From Ditylenchus dipsaci (taxonomy: Eukaryota > Nematoda > Chromadorea > Rhabditida > Anguinidae): DNA of 64,000 nucleotides. The notes beneath the pieces were generated by a model, which was given only the letters and a program-made list of their open reading frames with translations, made no database searches and had not been told where the DNA came from. Of this stretch, positions 12,201-21,326 are shown piece after piece (the first letter of the stretch is position 1; each line of letters opens with the position of its first letter). Made by a program: the position numbers and the translations under genes. Location: assembly GCA_004194705.1 (NCBI GenBank), contig SADC01000206.1, positions 170,718 to 234,717 on the forward strand, in the 5' to 3' direction.

Positions 12201-12888
12201 AAAATAAAAAACTTGGATAAATCTTTTCGTGTCGAGACTATCTCCTTAACAGCTTTCACCCTCCCTTTAAGTAGTTTTTCGAACGTATCTTATGAAGAGT
12301 GCTGTTTAAAGACTTGAGACTGTGTACAATGGTATCTTACGTAGAGCTTATCTCATGGAGAACGTTGATTTAGCCTTATTTAGTGCTAAACCACCAAACT
12401 AGTTTCAAGGCGTATCTTATAAAAAGTATCTTATGGGGGAGGTATCTCATGGAGAGCGTCAACTGTATTGACTACTTTGATAGATCCCTCTGCTCTAAAT
12501 TTAATCCTGTGTAAAAAGATTGCAGTCTAAAATACCAACCAATTTGTGTATTGAAGTCCTTGACAGCTGATTTGCTTCCATTGTTAGTGAAGTCGCCACA
12601 ATGCAGTAATACATCTCCTATGGGTATTTTTGGTAACAATCGGTCAAGTCTTTCATGAGTGTCAGAGATACAAACAAAACGGACTTTTTTAGGATGGATA
12701 GGAGCATCCAGGCTAAAACCGATACTTTTTTTAAGACTAAATTCTTGCAAAGTACTGAGCAAAGGGGCTATGTCTTTACAAATTTTTTCTTTGCTGACAA
12801 ATTCTTGCCAGAGAGTTCGACTTGTAGCTCGATTATCAACACTGACAGAGAGATTAGGGTCTGATGATACCATAGATTTCACATACAA
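6283..12888 (-). CDS. MPPED: MPPED-type metallophosphoesterase
   Basis: Predicted calcineurin-like phosphoesterase of the MPPED1/2 (239AB) group, a family with 3',5'-cyclic-nucleotide phosphodiesterase activity in vitro. Exon 1 (12888-12536) encodes an N-terminal region and then RFVCISDTHERLD and GDVLLHCGDFTNNG, supplying the D-x-H and GD motifs. Exon 2 (6830-6283) starts FAAPPHKIVIAGNHE and continues through YGIRIYGAP, DVLMTHTPPLGHMDW and FHVFGHIHENNG to IFDIDLPEGIIKD and the stop. All metal-ligand motifs are visible; the GHIH histidine, which is Gly in mammalian MPPED2, is present. Exon 2 breaks frame twice: near 6700 (CTGAGGAC, one G short) and near 6640 (TTGGGCAT, one G short). The 5705 bp intron contains repeats and another gene's exons. 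Start chosen at 12888; an alternative Met lies about five codons downstream. Confidence 0.9.
7583..7803 (+). repeat. GC-rich triple-hairpin repeat, copy B
   Basis: Same order of foldbacks as copy A. It lies inside a palindromic element whose arms near 7400-7460 and 7845-7915 carry AGGGCTGTATTGGAGGGGA and AATTGGCGCCTTTTGAATTT in inverse orientation. Confidence 0.75.
8420..8557. repeat. minisatellite, about 10 bp unit
   Basis: Variants of TAGGCAAGGG, TAGGCGAGAA and TAGGCAAGGC alternate, with a higher-order period near 40 bp. Confidence 0.9.
8567..8660. repeat. dispersed repeat, GGAGGGTGAAAGCTGTTAAG family
   Basis: About 90 bp containing GATAGTCTCGACACGAAAAG and ending in TGGTCATTGAGCCATA. Other copies lie at 9239-9335 (direct) and 12170-12262 (inverted). 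Confidence 0.8.
9325..9625. repeat. hairpin with arms of about 120 bp
   Basis: TATTTTGTCGACAACCCGGT through AAATTCCTTCGAAAAATGCC is repeated in inverse from about 9500 to 9622, separated by a short A-rich loop. The inner copy of the 8567-type repeat borders it. Confidence 0.85.
9739..10441. mobile_element. poly-C TIR element, second copy
   Basis: The left end GGCGCTACTTGCATATACCC is followed by a C run; the right end is its inverse with a 12-base G run. Both flanks are AAAATTT-like, so the exact duplication is unclear. It contains GC-rich hairpin copy C. The ends are related to the 2699-3608 element (GGCGCTACTGT). Confidence 0.8.
9977..10203 (-). repeat. GC-rich triple-hairpin repeat, copy C
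   Basis: Inverse orientation relative to copy A, with all foldbacks present. The stem tip is AAGCCCCCTGCGCCCGCGAA. Confidence 0.8.
10672..11582 (-). CDS. unrecognised gene inside the MPPED intron
   Basis: Four exon-like blocks with good splice signals on the same strand as the host gene. 11582-11417 is charged (RRSQKRWENKEARKLTEEKA). 11366-11161 encodes RPSSRYVPHQVWRWAILRR, then a basic stretch ending KERRNLKSATRK. 11068-10872 begins FADELKTGSMMIGGSCYMWL. 10829-10672 encodes NPQFPQQPPHSQPLLSAYAG and ends WTPYKLQLAA plus a stop. Each block needs one or more frame corrections. The conserved-looking SMMIGGSCYMWLSNIKEV stretch and the defined C-terminus argue for a real gene, but I cannot name a family. 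5' exons were not located; it could extend toward 12.4 kb. Confidence 0.45.
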
Positions 12889-13398
12889 TTTATCGAATTA
12901 TGTTAATAACTTGCTGAAATACTAGCCTAGTGAATTAGAAAAGGGAATTACGAAATCACAAAGATAAAATTGCATTTTTAAATATTAATATTTAGCATAA
13001 AAGCACTCCAGCTCAGGGACGCCAGTCAGAAGGACTCAGAGGATCTTCCAATTACAATTTCGACCGAAAAATTACGCAATCGTGGTATTAACTGTGTGCT
13101 TCCCGCATAAACTAAAATTATTATTAATAACAAAAGTGAAACATCACTTCACTGCCAGCTAAAGGACTCACTCTTTCACCCCGTTTAGACGGAGTTGTAG
13201 TAAAATATTTGCTTTATAGCTGCCTCGTATCGTAATTACTAAGAAATGGCAATCAACTCAAGACCGCGGAGAAAAGCATTTTTATTCCGGACAAATGAGA
13301 GGAATATAGACAACATTAATCCTAGTCCGACAAAAACTTATGTACAGGTATAAGCAATAGCAAGTAAAACAAATTGGCAATGGTGGTAGAACACGTGG
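12889..13398. other. intergenic, MPPED 5' end to UNG 3' end
   Basis: About 0.5 kb between two minus-strand genes. It should hold the UNG 3' UTR and the MPPED promoter. No repeat, ORF or promoter motif stands out. Confidence 0.5.
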
Positions 13399-15797
13399 TT
13401 AGAAGAATGACATGGAAGTTCGCTTTGACCAGAGAATTTCATATTTCGCCCAGTCAATAGGTTCATGCCCCAACTTAATCAATGCCTCGTTGGTGCGGCT
13501 GAAGCAGCGACATCTTGAACAAACGATAGCTAAAAGATTTGAAACTTTATAAAATAATTTTAAACATTAAAATTTTGACGCGATTGTCATATGCACCCAA
13601 AATTTTTATAAAAATAAATAAAAATGTTACCTGAGAGGAGAAGGATGAGCCGACTAAAATATAAAAGTACCGACTACAGTCGAGTCTCGATAAATCGCCA
13701 CTTCCAATGAGCAGCCCCACAGGGGTGGCAATTTAATGGGACTCTACTGTTAAATTATTACGAAAATCATGACCAACCTTGATGACTATGTGCTTTTCTG
13801 ATTGACCAACACCTCTTTTTGTGAGCAAATCCGCCCATAGAAGGAATACGACACCTCTCTCACTGCGATCACTCACCAGCCGAATAACCTGAAATAGAAT
13901 CATAATTCAAATGCATGCACACTCGGAGAAAAATTACAGCATCTGTAAACTTCTGCCAACCAATCGAACTGTGGGAATTCGCCTTGTGAGCCTAAATACC
14001 GAACTAAAGGTTAGACAAAAACCTAAAGTCTCATTGCATTTTTCCCACATAAATTTTGATCATTTTCATTAGCTGGTTAATACAAACTTATATATGATTT
14101 GTAGCCGGTTATCAGGTCACCAAAAGGATATGAATAAACGTGGGGCTAAATTGAACCATACCCCACGTCTCAATTGAACCCTACCCCCACATCTCAATTT
14201 TGCCTTGGTCTCCCTTGTTGTTTTTTTGTGATACTTTTAGGCTTTAGGCTTAGGCAATAAAAATCACAAAAAAATTACAGGGACCAAGGCGAAAGTGTGG
14301 GGATAGGGTTCAAATAAGATATGGGGGTATAGATCAAGTGCTCCAAACGTGGAGAGCTCACTCGGTTTTGAGACCACTAATTTTTTACCATATATATTTT
14401 TATGTTTACATATTTATTATGATAATCAAATACTTTCGATATTTTTGATTAGTTTATAAAGGTCATGCGTTTAAGGTGATTATGGTCAGTTTTTCCTAAT
14501 ACACATGAAAATGGGGAGTGAGAATGATGATGGATATTAACCAGGGTTCGTAATTAAAATTTCGAAAAAAGGTCATTTGGGTAAAAAAAGATTTTATTTC
14601 ATTTTATCCAGTGCTTATTGCTATTTTGAAGCGAAAAAATATTTTAACTAAAAACTTCAAAAAAAAAAAGATTTTGGGTCCGAAAAAAGGACAAATCTTT
14701 TTAAAAAGGACGATTACTAACCCTAATATTAAACTGAAAGCAATAATAGAATTAGTACTAGTTTTTATACGCGCGGCTATTCAGTTCTCCTTGTAATTAA
14801 AAAAAAACTAACTCAACAGTAAGCGTAGCATTGAGCATGAAAACACCTTGAGCTGCCCACCCATCCAGACATCCATGATTGGCACTTTGAAGTCGGGATG
14901 TCATCCGCAATTCTTTGTACCTTAAAAAAAAGAAGATAACTCAAACTAGGATTTACAACACAGTACATGTTCTTTAACGAAGGTGGTAGTTTCTGTCCTT
15001 TAGAACGGAAAAGCAAAGACCATGCGCTAAAACATTTTCTCGTATATGAATCCAATAAAGAGGACAGTACTCACCTGATTATCGTTGTGATACGGATCCT
15101 GTCCAATCAATACGACTCGAACATTTGCAAACGGAGTAGAGTTAAATGCGTTAAAAACCAGTTCTCGAGGTGGAAACACTTTGACACCCTCAATATTTGG
15201 CATATTTCAGTCATAATTTTTTGCCGAAACACCTACATTCTTCTGATTTTTCTGCAGGAATACGAAAATTTCTGTCATGTAGCCTTTTCGGAATTCTTGA
15301 TGCAAAAGATCTTTCCACCCGGAATCAGTCAGGCTATCTAGCAATGTACATTCTAGAGATACAGCTTCTGGCTCTTTCACCACTACTTCCTTTATTTCAG
15401 GATTTTCATGCTCGACTTCGGGAATGACTGGAGAGATGTTTTCCTTGTCGAAAGCAATAGGTGAGGACAGCAGTTTTCTGAAATAATTACGAAGATTTGA
15501 CACTAGTGTAATATACCCCTCCCAAAAAAGCTAGTGTAATATACCTTTCAAATAATTTTTATGAATTACCTAAAACACCATTTTTGAAAAAAATGGTGCG
15601 CAAAACCCCTTGTTAGTAATGGCCAAGGAGTCAAAGGCCAATATATGGATGAACCGAAGTTTAGTTTGTAGAGAGGAGTAGCGATATATGAACATCGCTT
15701 TTAGCAGTGCAAAAAACTTACTTAGGAACCTTGTGTTTAATGGCACCACCTCCATTAGCGAACATGTCGTCAGTTTGAGCTGTTTCCTGGCCGTCAT
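13399..15797 (-). CDS. UNG: uracil-DNA glycosylase (family 1)
   Basis: Removes uracil from DNA to start base-excision repair. Nine exons: 15797-15722, 15477-15237, 15188-15075, 15026-14967, 14920-14812, 13991-13938, 13888-13778, 13653-13631 and about 13513 or 13529 to 13399. The N-terminus MTARKQLKLTDMF resembles a PCNA-binding PIP box (Q..L...F). Next come LTDSGWKDLLHQEF, the catalytic motif VVLIGQDPYHNDNQ, AHGLCFSV, GWAAQGVFMLNATLTVE, AHKANSHSSIGWQKFTDA, GVVFLLWADLLTKRG, the DNA-binding loop AHPSPL in a 23-nt microexon, and CRCFSRTNEALIKLGHEPID. Length is about 300 aa, normal for UNG. Frame breaks at 15780, 15026, 15005, and three in exon 14920-14812 mostly fit a missing homopolymer base. 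The residues after HPSPL, normally SVYRGFFG, are short or unclear, so the last junction is uncertain. Confidence 0.93.
14542..14725. mobile_element. hAT-type MITE, 184 bp
   Basis: Ends CAGGGTTCGT and the inverse of TAGGGTTAG. Target duplication ATATTAAC (14534-14541) against ATATTAAA (14726-14733). The interior resembles the element at 18866-19064, including TTTTGAAGCGAAAAAA and GGACAAATCTTTTTA. Confidence 0.8.
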
Positions 15798-16257
15798 TTC
15801 GATGCTAAAAGTAGACTATAGAGATAAAAAGGTGTAATGTAGCAAATGCCAAACACGTACAGATGCTTCAAGTCAAGCGAAAAAAGCTTACGCATCAAAA
15901 AATTTTGATCAACGGTTTTGGCTGTTCACGTTGTTCGAGTTCGAGTTCGGGTTTTTGGTTACGTGAACACCTCTGATCCGAACTCTAACTCTAACTCGAG
16001 GGTGTTTCACGTACCTCGAGTTCGAGTCTGAGGTCAAAATTGAAAGTGTTCATGTAGTTTGTGTTACTGTTATGTATATTTTTTTATTATTGTTTATTCA
16101 GATTACGTTAAGATTAAATAATTATATGGATTAAGTTACAACACTTTTTTACCTTGCTTTTATTGCTTTTTATTATTTAATTTTATTTAAGCCATTTTAT
16201 TATTTTTCTCATGAAGACGACCATAAAAATGCAAGTTTATGAAAGAAAGTTACTTAA

Positions 16258-16489
16258 AGGGGCATGATCGTGCCCGATGGGGAGAAAAGGCGCGAACCAG
16301 CAGTTCTTTTCTTTCTCGATAAATTTTTACATTCCTTCTCGTCTAGATTTTTTAAGTTTTCTGTCTAGTTTTTAAAAGCAGTATAAGGTCATCTATATCA
16401 GATTTGACACATTACGAGTGAAAAGTGGGACGATTCGAAAAAATTCGAAAAAAATGCTGGTTCGCGCCTTAACGTACGGGCATGCCCCT
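16258..16489. mobile_element. TTAA MITE, 232 bp, copy 2
   Basis: Near-identical to 5848-6079, flanked by TTAA at 16254-16257 and 16490-16493. Ends AGGGGCATG and CATGCCCCT. Confidence 0.85.
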
Positions 16490-16554
16490 TTAAATTGCTA
16501 CATCGAGATTAATTAATCATCTGCTCCTGAAAGTCAACATTTCCAATACCATTA

Positions 16555-16815
16555 AAAAACAACAAGCTTTGTTCTGATGTCTTTAGCACTACCACTGCTT
16601 TCTTCTTCTGCTTGTCCACCATCAAGTCCTCTCCAAGATCTAGAGATTGCGGCGGTCCCCTCCACATCCACTTCTTCATTCATCTCTTGTCTGAGAAAGT
16701 TGTGGAGCACGCAAATGGCCAGACAATATGGTCGGCTGTTTCATGGGAGCACTCAATTGGTTTAAGCAAGATCCTCCACTTCATGGCCATTTTCCGAAAG
16801 TGTTTTTGATACGGT
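16555..16815 (-). pseudogene. PIF/Harbinger DDE transposase remnant
   Basis: Minus-strand reading across frame shifts gives FRKMAMKWRILLKPIECSH, then AICVLHNFLRQEMNEEVDVE and an acidic, Gln/Glu-rich tail. The (A/T)CVLHNFLR motif with a preceding RFRILxxPI-like stretch is characteristic of the C-terminal part of PIF/Harbinger (DDE_4) transposases. The catalytic Asp residues upstream are not recognisable and no Myb-like partner is visible, so this is a fragment. Confidence 0.7.
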
Positions 16816-16981
16816 TGCGTGCTCGGCTGATTCGGTAGTTGTATATACGCTCATCGTGGTATCGAAGCACGAGGAATAAATAAAAAGCAATAAAAGCAAG
16901 GTAAAAAAGTGTTGTAACTTAATCCATATAATTATTTAATCTTAACGTAATCTGAATAAACAATAATAAAAAATATACATA

Positions 16982-17216
16982 CCGTATTTTCTCTAATAGA
17001 CGGGTACCCCTTGATTAAAAATCGTGCTTGTGCATTGTGTTTTTAACCCACTTTTGAAAAGTTCTGTCAGGCAAGTATTACTCATTTTGTAGCCAGTGAG
17101 ATGAGCTACAAAATCAGGGGTAATTTGGGTAGAGCTGTCTTTAAAAAGTGGGTTGAAACACAATGCCAAAACACGATTTTGAATCAAGGGGTACCCGTCT
17201 ATTAGAGAAAATACGG
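16982..17216. mobile_element. pogo-type MITE, 235 bp
   Basis: TA on both sides. Near-perfect TIRs of about 37 bp start CCGTATTTTCTCTAATAGAC. It interrupts the right arm of the PIF-type element; the left arm (near 16070) has the matching sequence TGTTATGTATAT with no insert. Confidence 0.9.
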
Positions 17217-18066
17217 TAAACAGTAACACAAACTATATGAACAATTTCAATTTTGACCTCAGACTTGAACTCGAACTCGAGGTACATGAACACCCTCGAG
17301 TTAGAGTTCGAGTTAGAGTTCGGGTTTTGGTTACATGAACACCTCTTACCCGAACTCTAACTCGAACTCTAACTCTAACTCGAACAACATGAACAAGCCA
17401 TTTGCGAATGAAATGACAATGTCTGACCAAAAAATAGTAATTTAACATTTTATTTAGCTCCGATAAATAATCGTCAATATCTATATGTAAACTGTGAGCA
17501 AAGGATTTAGGGAAATAACTTCTCAGACATTCCACAAACACAAAGAAGAAGAAAACAGGAAGAGCCAAGAAATGCGGCTTATTTTGAACGGTTAAGCTTT
17601 TTCGCCTGACATGATTTAAAAATTCTGTTTTCGAGATCGAATTACCCAGAGCCCCGGTTCTTTAGGTATACGATATAAAAAACGCGATTTTTTCTTGGGC
17701 CGGCAATTATCTAAACTTCCAGATAGAGGGTCCAAACCAGCACTGAGCTGGATCCAGAAAAAAACCAAAACGGAACGTGATATGCTAAATTTACCGAACC
17801 GGAAAAGGAACCGAAAAAACACCGGATTCTGATGCAGCCACGAGGATGACAAGTATAAATTGTATTTTTGACGAAATATACCAAACGAAATTCGGGGGCC
17901 AAAAGGAAGGCAATCTGTGATCTCAGAATCTCGAGATCGTGTCAGGTTATAATTATCGAATTTTCGTGTCGTAAAAAGCGTCTGGTTGGCCGACTTAGCT
18001 TTTTTTATTTATTCTTTTTTCCGACTTAGCTTTCTCGCCGACTTAGCACCTTAATCGTGCATAAAC

Positions 18067-18233
18067 ATGTCTTAAAACAGTTTTGAGTCACTTTCGAGTG
18101 ATTTGTGTCTAAGGTATGTGTGTGTGTGCGAATCTCAACTCCAAGGCCGCAAGCCCCCGAAGGTGGCGCAAGGGGCTTGAGAGTTAGAGATACGCGCACC
18201 CACTCACCTTAGACATGATTCCGAGCAAGACAC
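18067..18233 (-). repeat. GC-rich triple-hairpin repeat, copy D (partial)
   Basis: Inverse orientation. The long stem and the CACTTTCGAGTG hairpin are kept; the CTCTGG..CCAGAG hairpin is lost. Stem tip CAAGCCCCCGAAGG. Confidence 0.7.
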
Positions 18234-18316
18234 TTGATCCCAAAATGGGTACTTATGCAAATTATAGGCCCCAAAATATTTGCCGTTCTATTAGTGTTTT
18301 CTTTTTCAAAACCTTA

Positions 18317-18600
18317 TTATAAATTCCGTATAAAATTCGTTAATTCCTCGAACACATCATAATTCCACTCGGAGTCATTTACAGAACAAACAGTGATCTC
18401 ACCATTTACACATACAAACACTTCAGAGACATGTTTCCAAAAGAAAAATAGAGCATCTGGTCCTTTGAATTTCTTTCCCCAGAGATATTCAGACACAAAG
18501 TTGATAAACAGATGACGGCAGGTACCACCTCGGCTTCGACTTGCTTGTTTGAACTTTCCCCAGACAGATTCAATAATCGAAAAATACTAAGAACAGAAAT
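18317..18600 (-). pseudogene. Merlin/ISXO2-like transposase, C-terminal part
   Basis: Reads IIESVWGKFKQASRSRGGTC, RHLFINFVSEYLWGKKFK, then FFFWKHVSEVFVCVNGEI and ends NFIRNL plus a stop at 18317, nearly all in one frame. The IES-W..K....RGG......LF...EY.W.KKF pattern is the C-terminal half of ISXO2-like (IS1595/Merlin) DDE transposases. The upstream catalytic half was not found. The related VNPETGTHTQTIESTW occurs near 29750, showing that Merlin elements are present. Confidence 0.7.
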
Positions 18601-18865
18601 CATAAAATTTTGGGGGCTATAATGTGCATAAGTTCCCAAAATGCATGTAAAGGATCTTTTTGCCCAGACTACAACGAGGTAAAATACCCATTACATACAG
18701 AGATTTTTTATTTTTAGAAAAATTGATACCCTTTCTGGCTGCTTTACCTTGGTCCTTCAAGGCAACAAGTCAAAAAAAAATCGTCAAAAAACTGCTTTCC
18801 GCGCCTTAAAAACATATTCTAATCACGATAAAGGCGCTGTCTCGGTCAAAAAACGCCATCTAGAC

Positions 18866-19064
18866 CAGGGCTGCCATCTCAAAATTAAAAAAAAGGACAT
18901 TTGGTCAAAAAACAGGAATTTGAAGAAAAAAGTGCATTTTATCAAGTGCTTTTTGCCATTTTGAAGCGAAAAAAAAAAGATTTTGACTAAAACTTCGAAA
19001 ATAAAAAAAGATTTGGGGTCCCAAAAAAGGACAAATCTTTTTAAAAGGACATATGGCACCCCTG
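18866..19064. mobile_element. hAT-type MITE, 199 bp, perfect 8 bp TSD
   Basis: Starts CAGGGCTGCCAT and ends ATGGCACCCCTG. ATCTAGAC is duplicated exactly at 18858-18865 and 19065-19072. Confidence 0.92.
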
Positions 19065-19308
19065 ATCTAGACGCTTTTTACGACACAAAGGATTCGATAA
19101 TTTGTCCCGTGTCAGAATTGCTGACTCAGCAACAAACTTAGAACTGTTTGAAATCGGCCGAACTTCTTGTCCCACTCTATAGACCTCGTCAGATTCTCGC
19201 GAGACACGAGACAAAATTATACTGGGTCTCGTGAGACACATTTTTTTGTCGCTAGACACAGTTGCCTTGTCTCACGAGACACACGGACTCACGAGACAAT
19301 TTTATTCG

Positions 19309-19773
19309 GCATAATATGATTTGGTTTCCGAAAAAGCTGAAATAGGTCACGAAAAAGATTATTTATCTCACGAAAAACTTAAAGCTTAAATATTTCTAGG
19401 TTTTTGTTATAACTTTTTGTTAACTTTTTTATTATTGTGTAGCCCAGGATCTCAGCTTTCTAACAAGTTATCAACTGACCAAATGATTTTTCAAAAAGTT
19501 GAAGGAAAAGGTCTTTCAATAGAGCAAATTTTCCGAAAATTTGGTCCATTTGAAGACCTTTTCTTCCAATTTTTTGAAATATCGTTTGGTCAGTTGATAG
19601 CTTGTTAGAAAGCTGAGATTCTAGGCTACAAGCTATTTAAAAAAATTCGAAATATTAACACGAAAATTTAGAAAAAATGCCAATTTAATGTCAATTTTGG
19701 TTTTCGTGAGGTAAATAATCTTTTTCGTGACCTATTTCAGCTTTTTCGCAAACCAAATCAGTATAAGCCATTT
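19309..19773. mobile_element. intact palindromic element (empty-site reference)
   Basis: TIRs of about 60 bp (GATTTGGTTTGCGAAAAAGC) around a fold-back core with GTCAGTTGATA and its inverse. Uninterrupted relative of 2633-4712, so its sequence shows what that locus looked like before two insertions. Confidence 0.85.
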
Positions 19774-19979
19774 TTTTCGGGCATGACCTTTTTTGCTGCA
19801 AATATAATTTTTTTTGCCGCAAATTTGCTTTTACCGCTAATATACTTTTTTGCCGCAAATAATTTTGCGCCAAATTTGCGGCAGAAAAAAAGTAATGTCC
19901 ATTTTATTCTGCGCTTAAAGAACCATGCTTATAGTCAGGGATGAGAATTTTGCCTTTTTGTAAATTAAAAAGAACAAAA

Positions 19980-20890
19980 AGGGCAAAAAACGGCTAGGAT
20001 ACATTTGGCAAAAACGAAACTTCGCAAACGTGGGTTTTGTCAAAACGAAACTTGGCAAAAACGAAATTTGGCAAAACGAATCTTGGCAAACGAAACTTGT
20101 CAAAACGAAACTTGACAAAACGAAAGTTGGCAAAACGAAATTTGGCAAAACGAAAGCTGGCAAAAAATTGCCTTGCTCCCCCCTGTTGTCCAAAAATGTC
20201 TGAAAATCGAAATTTTTTCTCCTCTCTTAAAACGATCTATTTCCCTCTATACTTATCTATATCTATATCCTATACCTATATCCTATACCGTCCCTTGCGC
20301 TTTTTCAATGCAATTTAAGGGTGCAGTTTTTTTAGATATCGATATGAGCTCTACAGAATCCAGCGACAGTGAAGGAAGTCTGCTAGACGTTGCACCAATT
20401 AATGTCTACGGCGTTTTACCAAAAGTATTGTGTTTTGCTCGCCTATTAGTAATGTTTTAGTAGGCTATATAGAGTACAACGGAGAATTTGTAGTTGGATA
20501 CGAATCTTTTTACTTGGACCGAAATTTTTGGGTTTGAAGGCTTGAACGAGACGTAGACAATAAGAACGTAGGAAAAATCGTCTCGAAACTTATTGTATGG
20601 CATAAAACCTCCAAATGCGTCGAAATAGATTGTTTTGAGAGAAGAGAAAAAATTTCGATTTTTAGACATTTTGGACAACAGGGGGGGGGACCAAGGCAAT
20701 TTTTTGCCAACTTTCGTTTTTGCCAAGTTTCGTTTTGCCAAGTTTCGTTTTCCCAAGTTCCGTTTTGCCAAATTTCGTTTTGCCAAGTTTCGTTTCGCCA
20801 AGTTTCGTTTCGACAAGTTTCGTTTTGCCGACTTTCGTTTTTGCCAAGTTTCGTTTTTGCTAAATGTATCCTAGCCCAAAAAACTTGCCC
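19980..20890. mobile_element. TIR element with mirrored GGCAAAACGAAACTT arrays
   Basis: Ends GCTAGGATACATTTGGCAAA and its inverse. About ten 15-bp units (GGCAAAACGAAACTT) at 20003-20166 face an inverted array at 20695-20868. Next inside is an inverted block with AACAGGGGGG, GAAATTTTTTCTCC and AAAACGATCTATTTC. The centre has a short plus-strand frame starting MSSTESSDSEGSLLDV at 20344; no transposase family is recognised. Confidence 0.8.
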
Positions 20891-21326
20891 TTTTTTGCCC
20901 TAAAGAGCAAGTTTTTAAAATTGCCTTTTTAGGGCAAATTGCCCAAAAAGGGCAATTTGCCCTAAGTGAATGTTTTATTTTGGTAGGTTTTAGGTCATTT
21001 ATGGGGCATACATCGAAACGGGATTTTTCAGTCACCAAAACTCTTTTAGTCAACATTGTTCCCGCAAATGCTCTTATAGTGCTTTTTTATTACCTGTTGT
21101 GGCTGATTTTGGGTTGCTTTTATCTTGGAAATGGATAGTTGGACCATTACATTGACAATCACCCAAACCATTCTCCTGATGTTAGCAATAAAGACAGCAT
21201 AATTTGATGTTCGCGAGACACATTTACGGTCTCGCGAGACAGTGTCTCCTGTCTCGCAGAGTCTGACGAGGGCTTATAAATAACGTGGAATTTTGTGAGT
21301 TTTCTTTTCTTCATCAAAATGCTGTA

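Larger units (their letters stand above)
15917..17402. mobile_element. PIF/Harbinger-derived element with mirrored arrays
   Basis: Ends are inverted GGCTTGTTCATGTTGTTCGA-like sequences. Inside each end lie arrays of GTTCGA/GTTAGA hexamers, then an inverted block around TTAAATAATTATATGGATTA (16080-16170, 16905-16980). The centre keeps a PIF-type transposase fragment. Two later insertions occupy it: the TTAA MITE at 16258-16489 and a pogo-type MITE at 16982-17216. The target duplication was not resolved. Confidence 0.7.

Noticed and set aside
17233..17568. Frame with RVRVRVRV dipeptides
   Set aside because: Translation of the GTTCGA/GTTAGA hexamer array.
20457..20874. Several overlapping 60-120 codon frames (KRNLAKRNLAK-like, KFRFAKFRFAK-like)
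   Set aside because: These are the 15-bp minisatellite read in different frames, not proteins.
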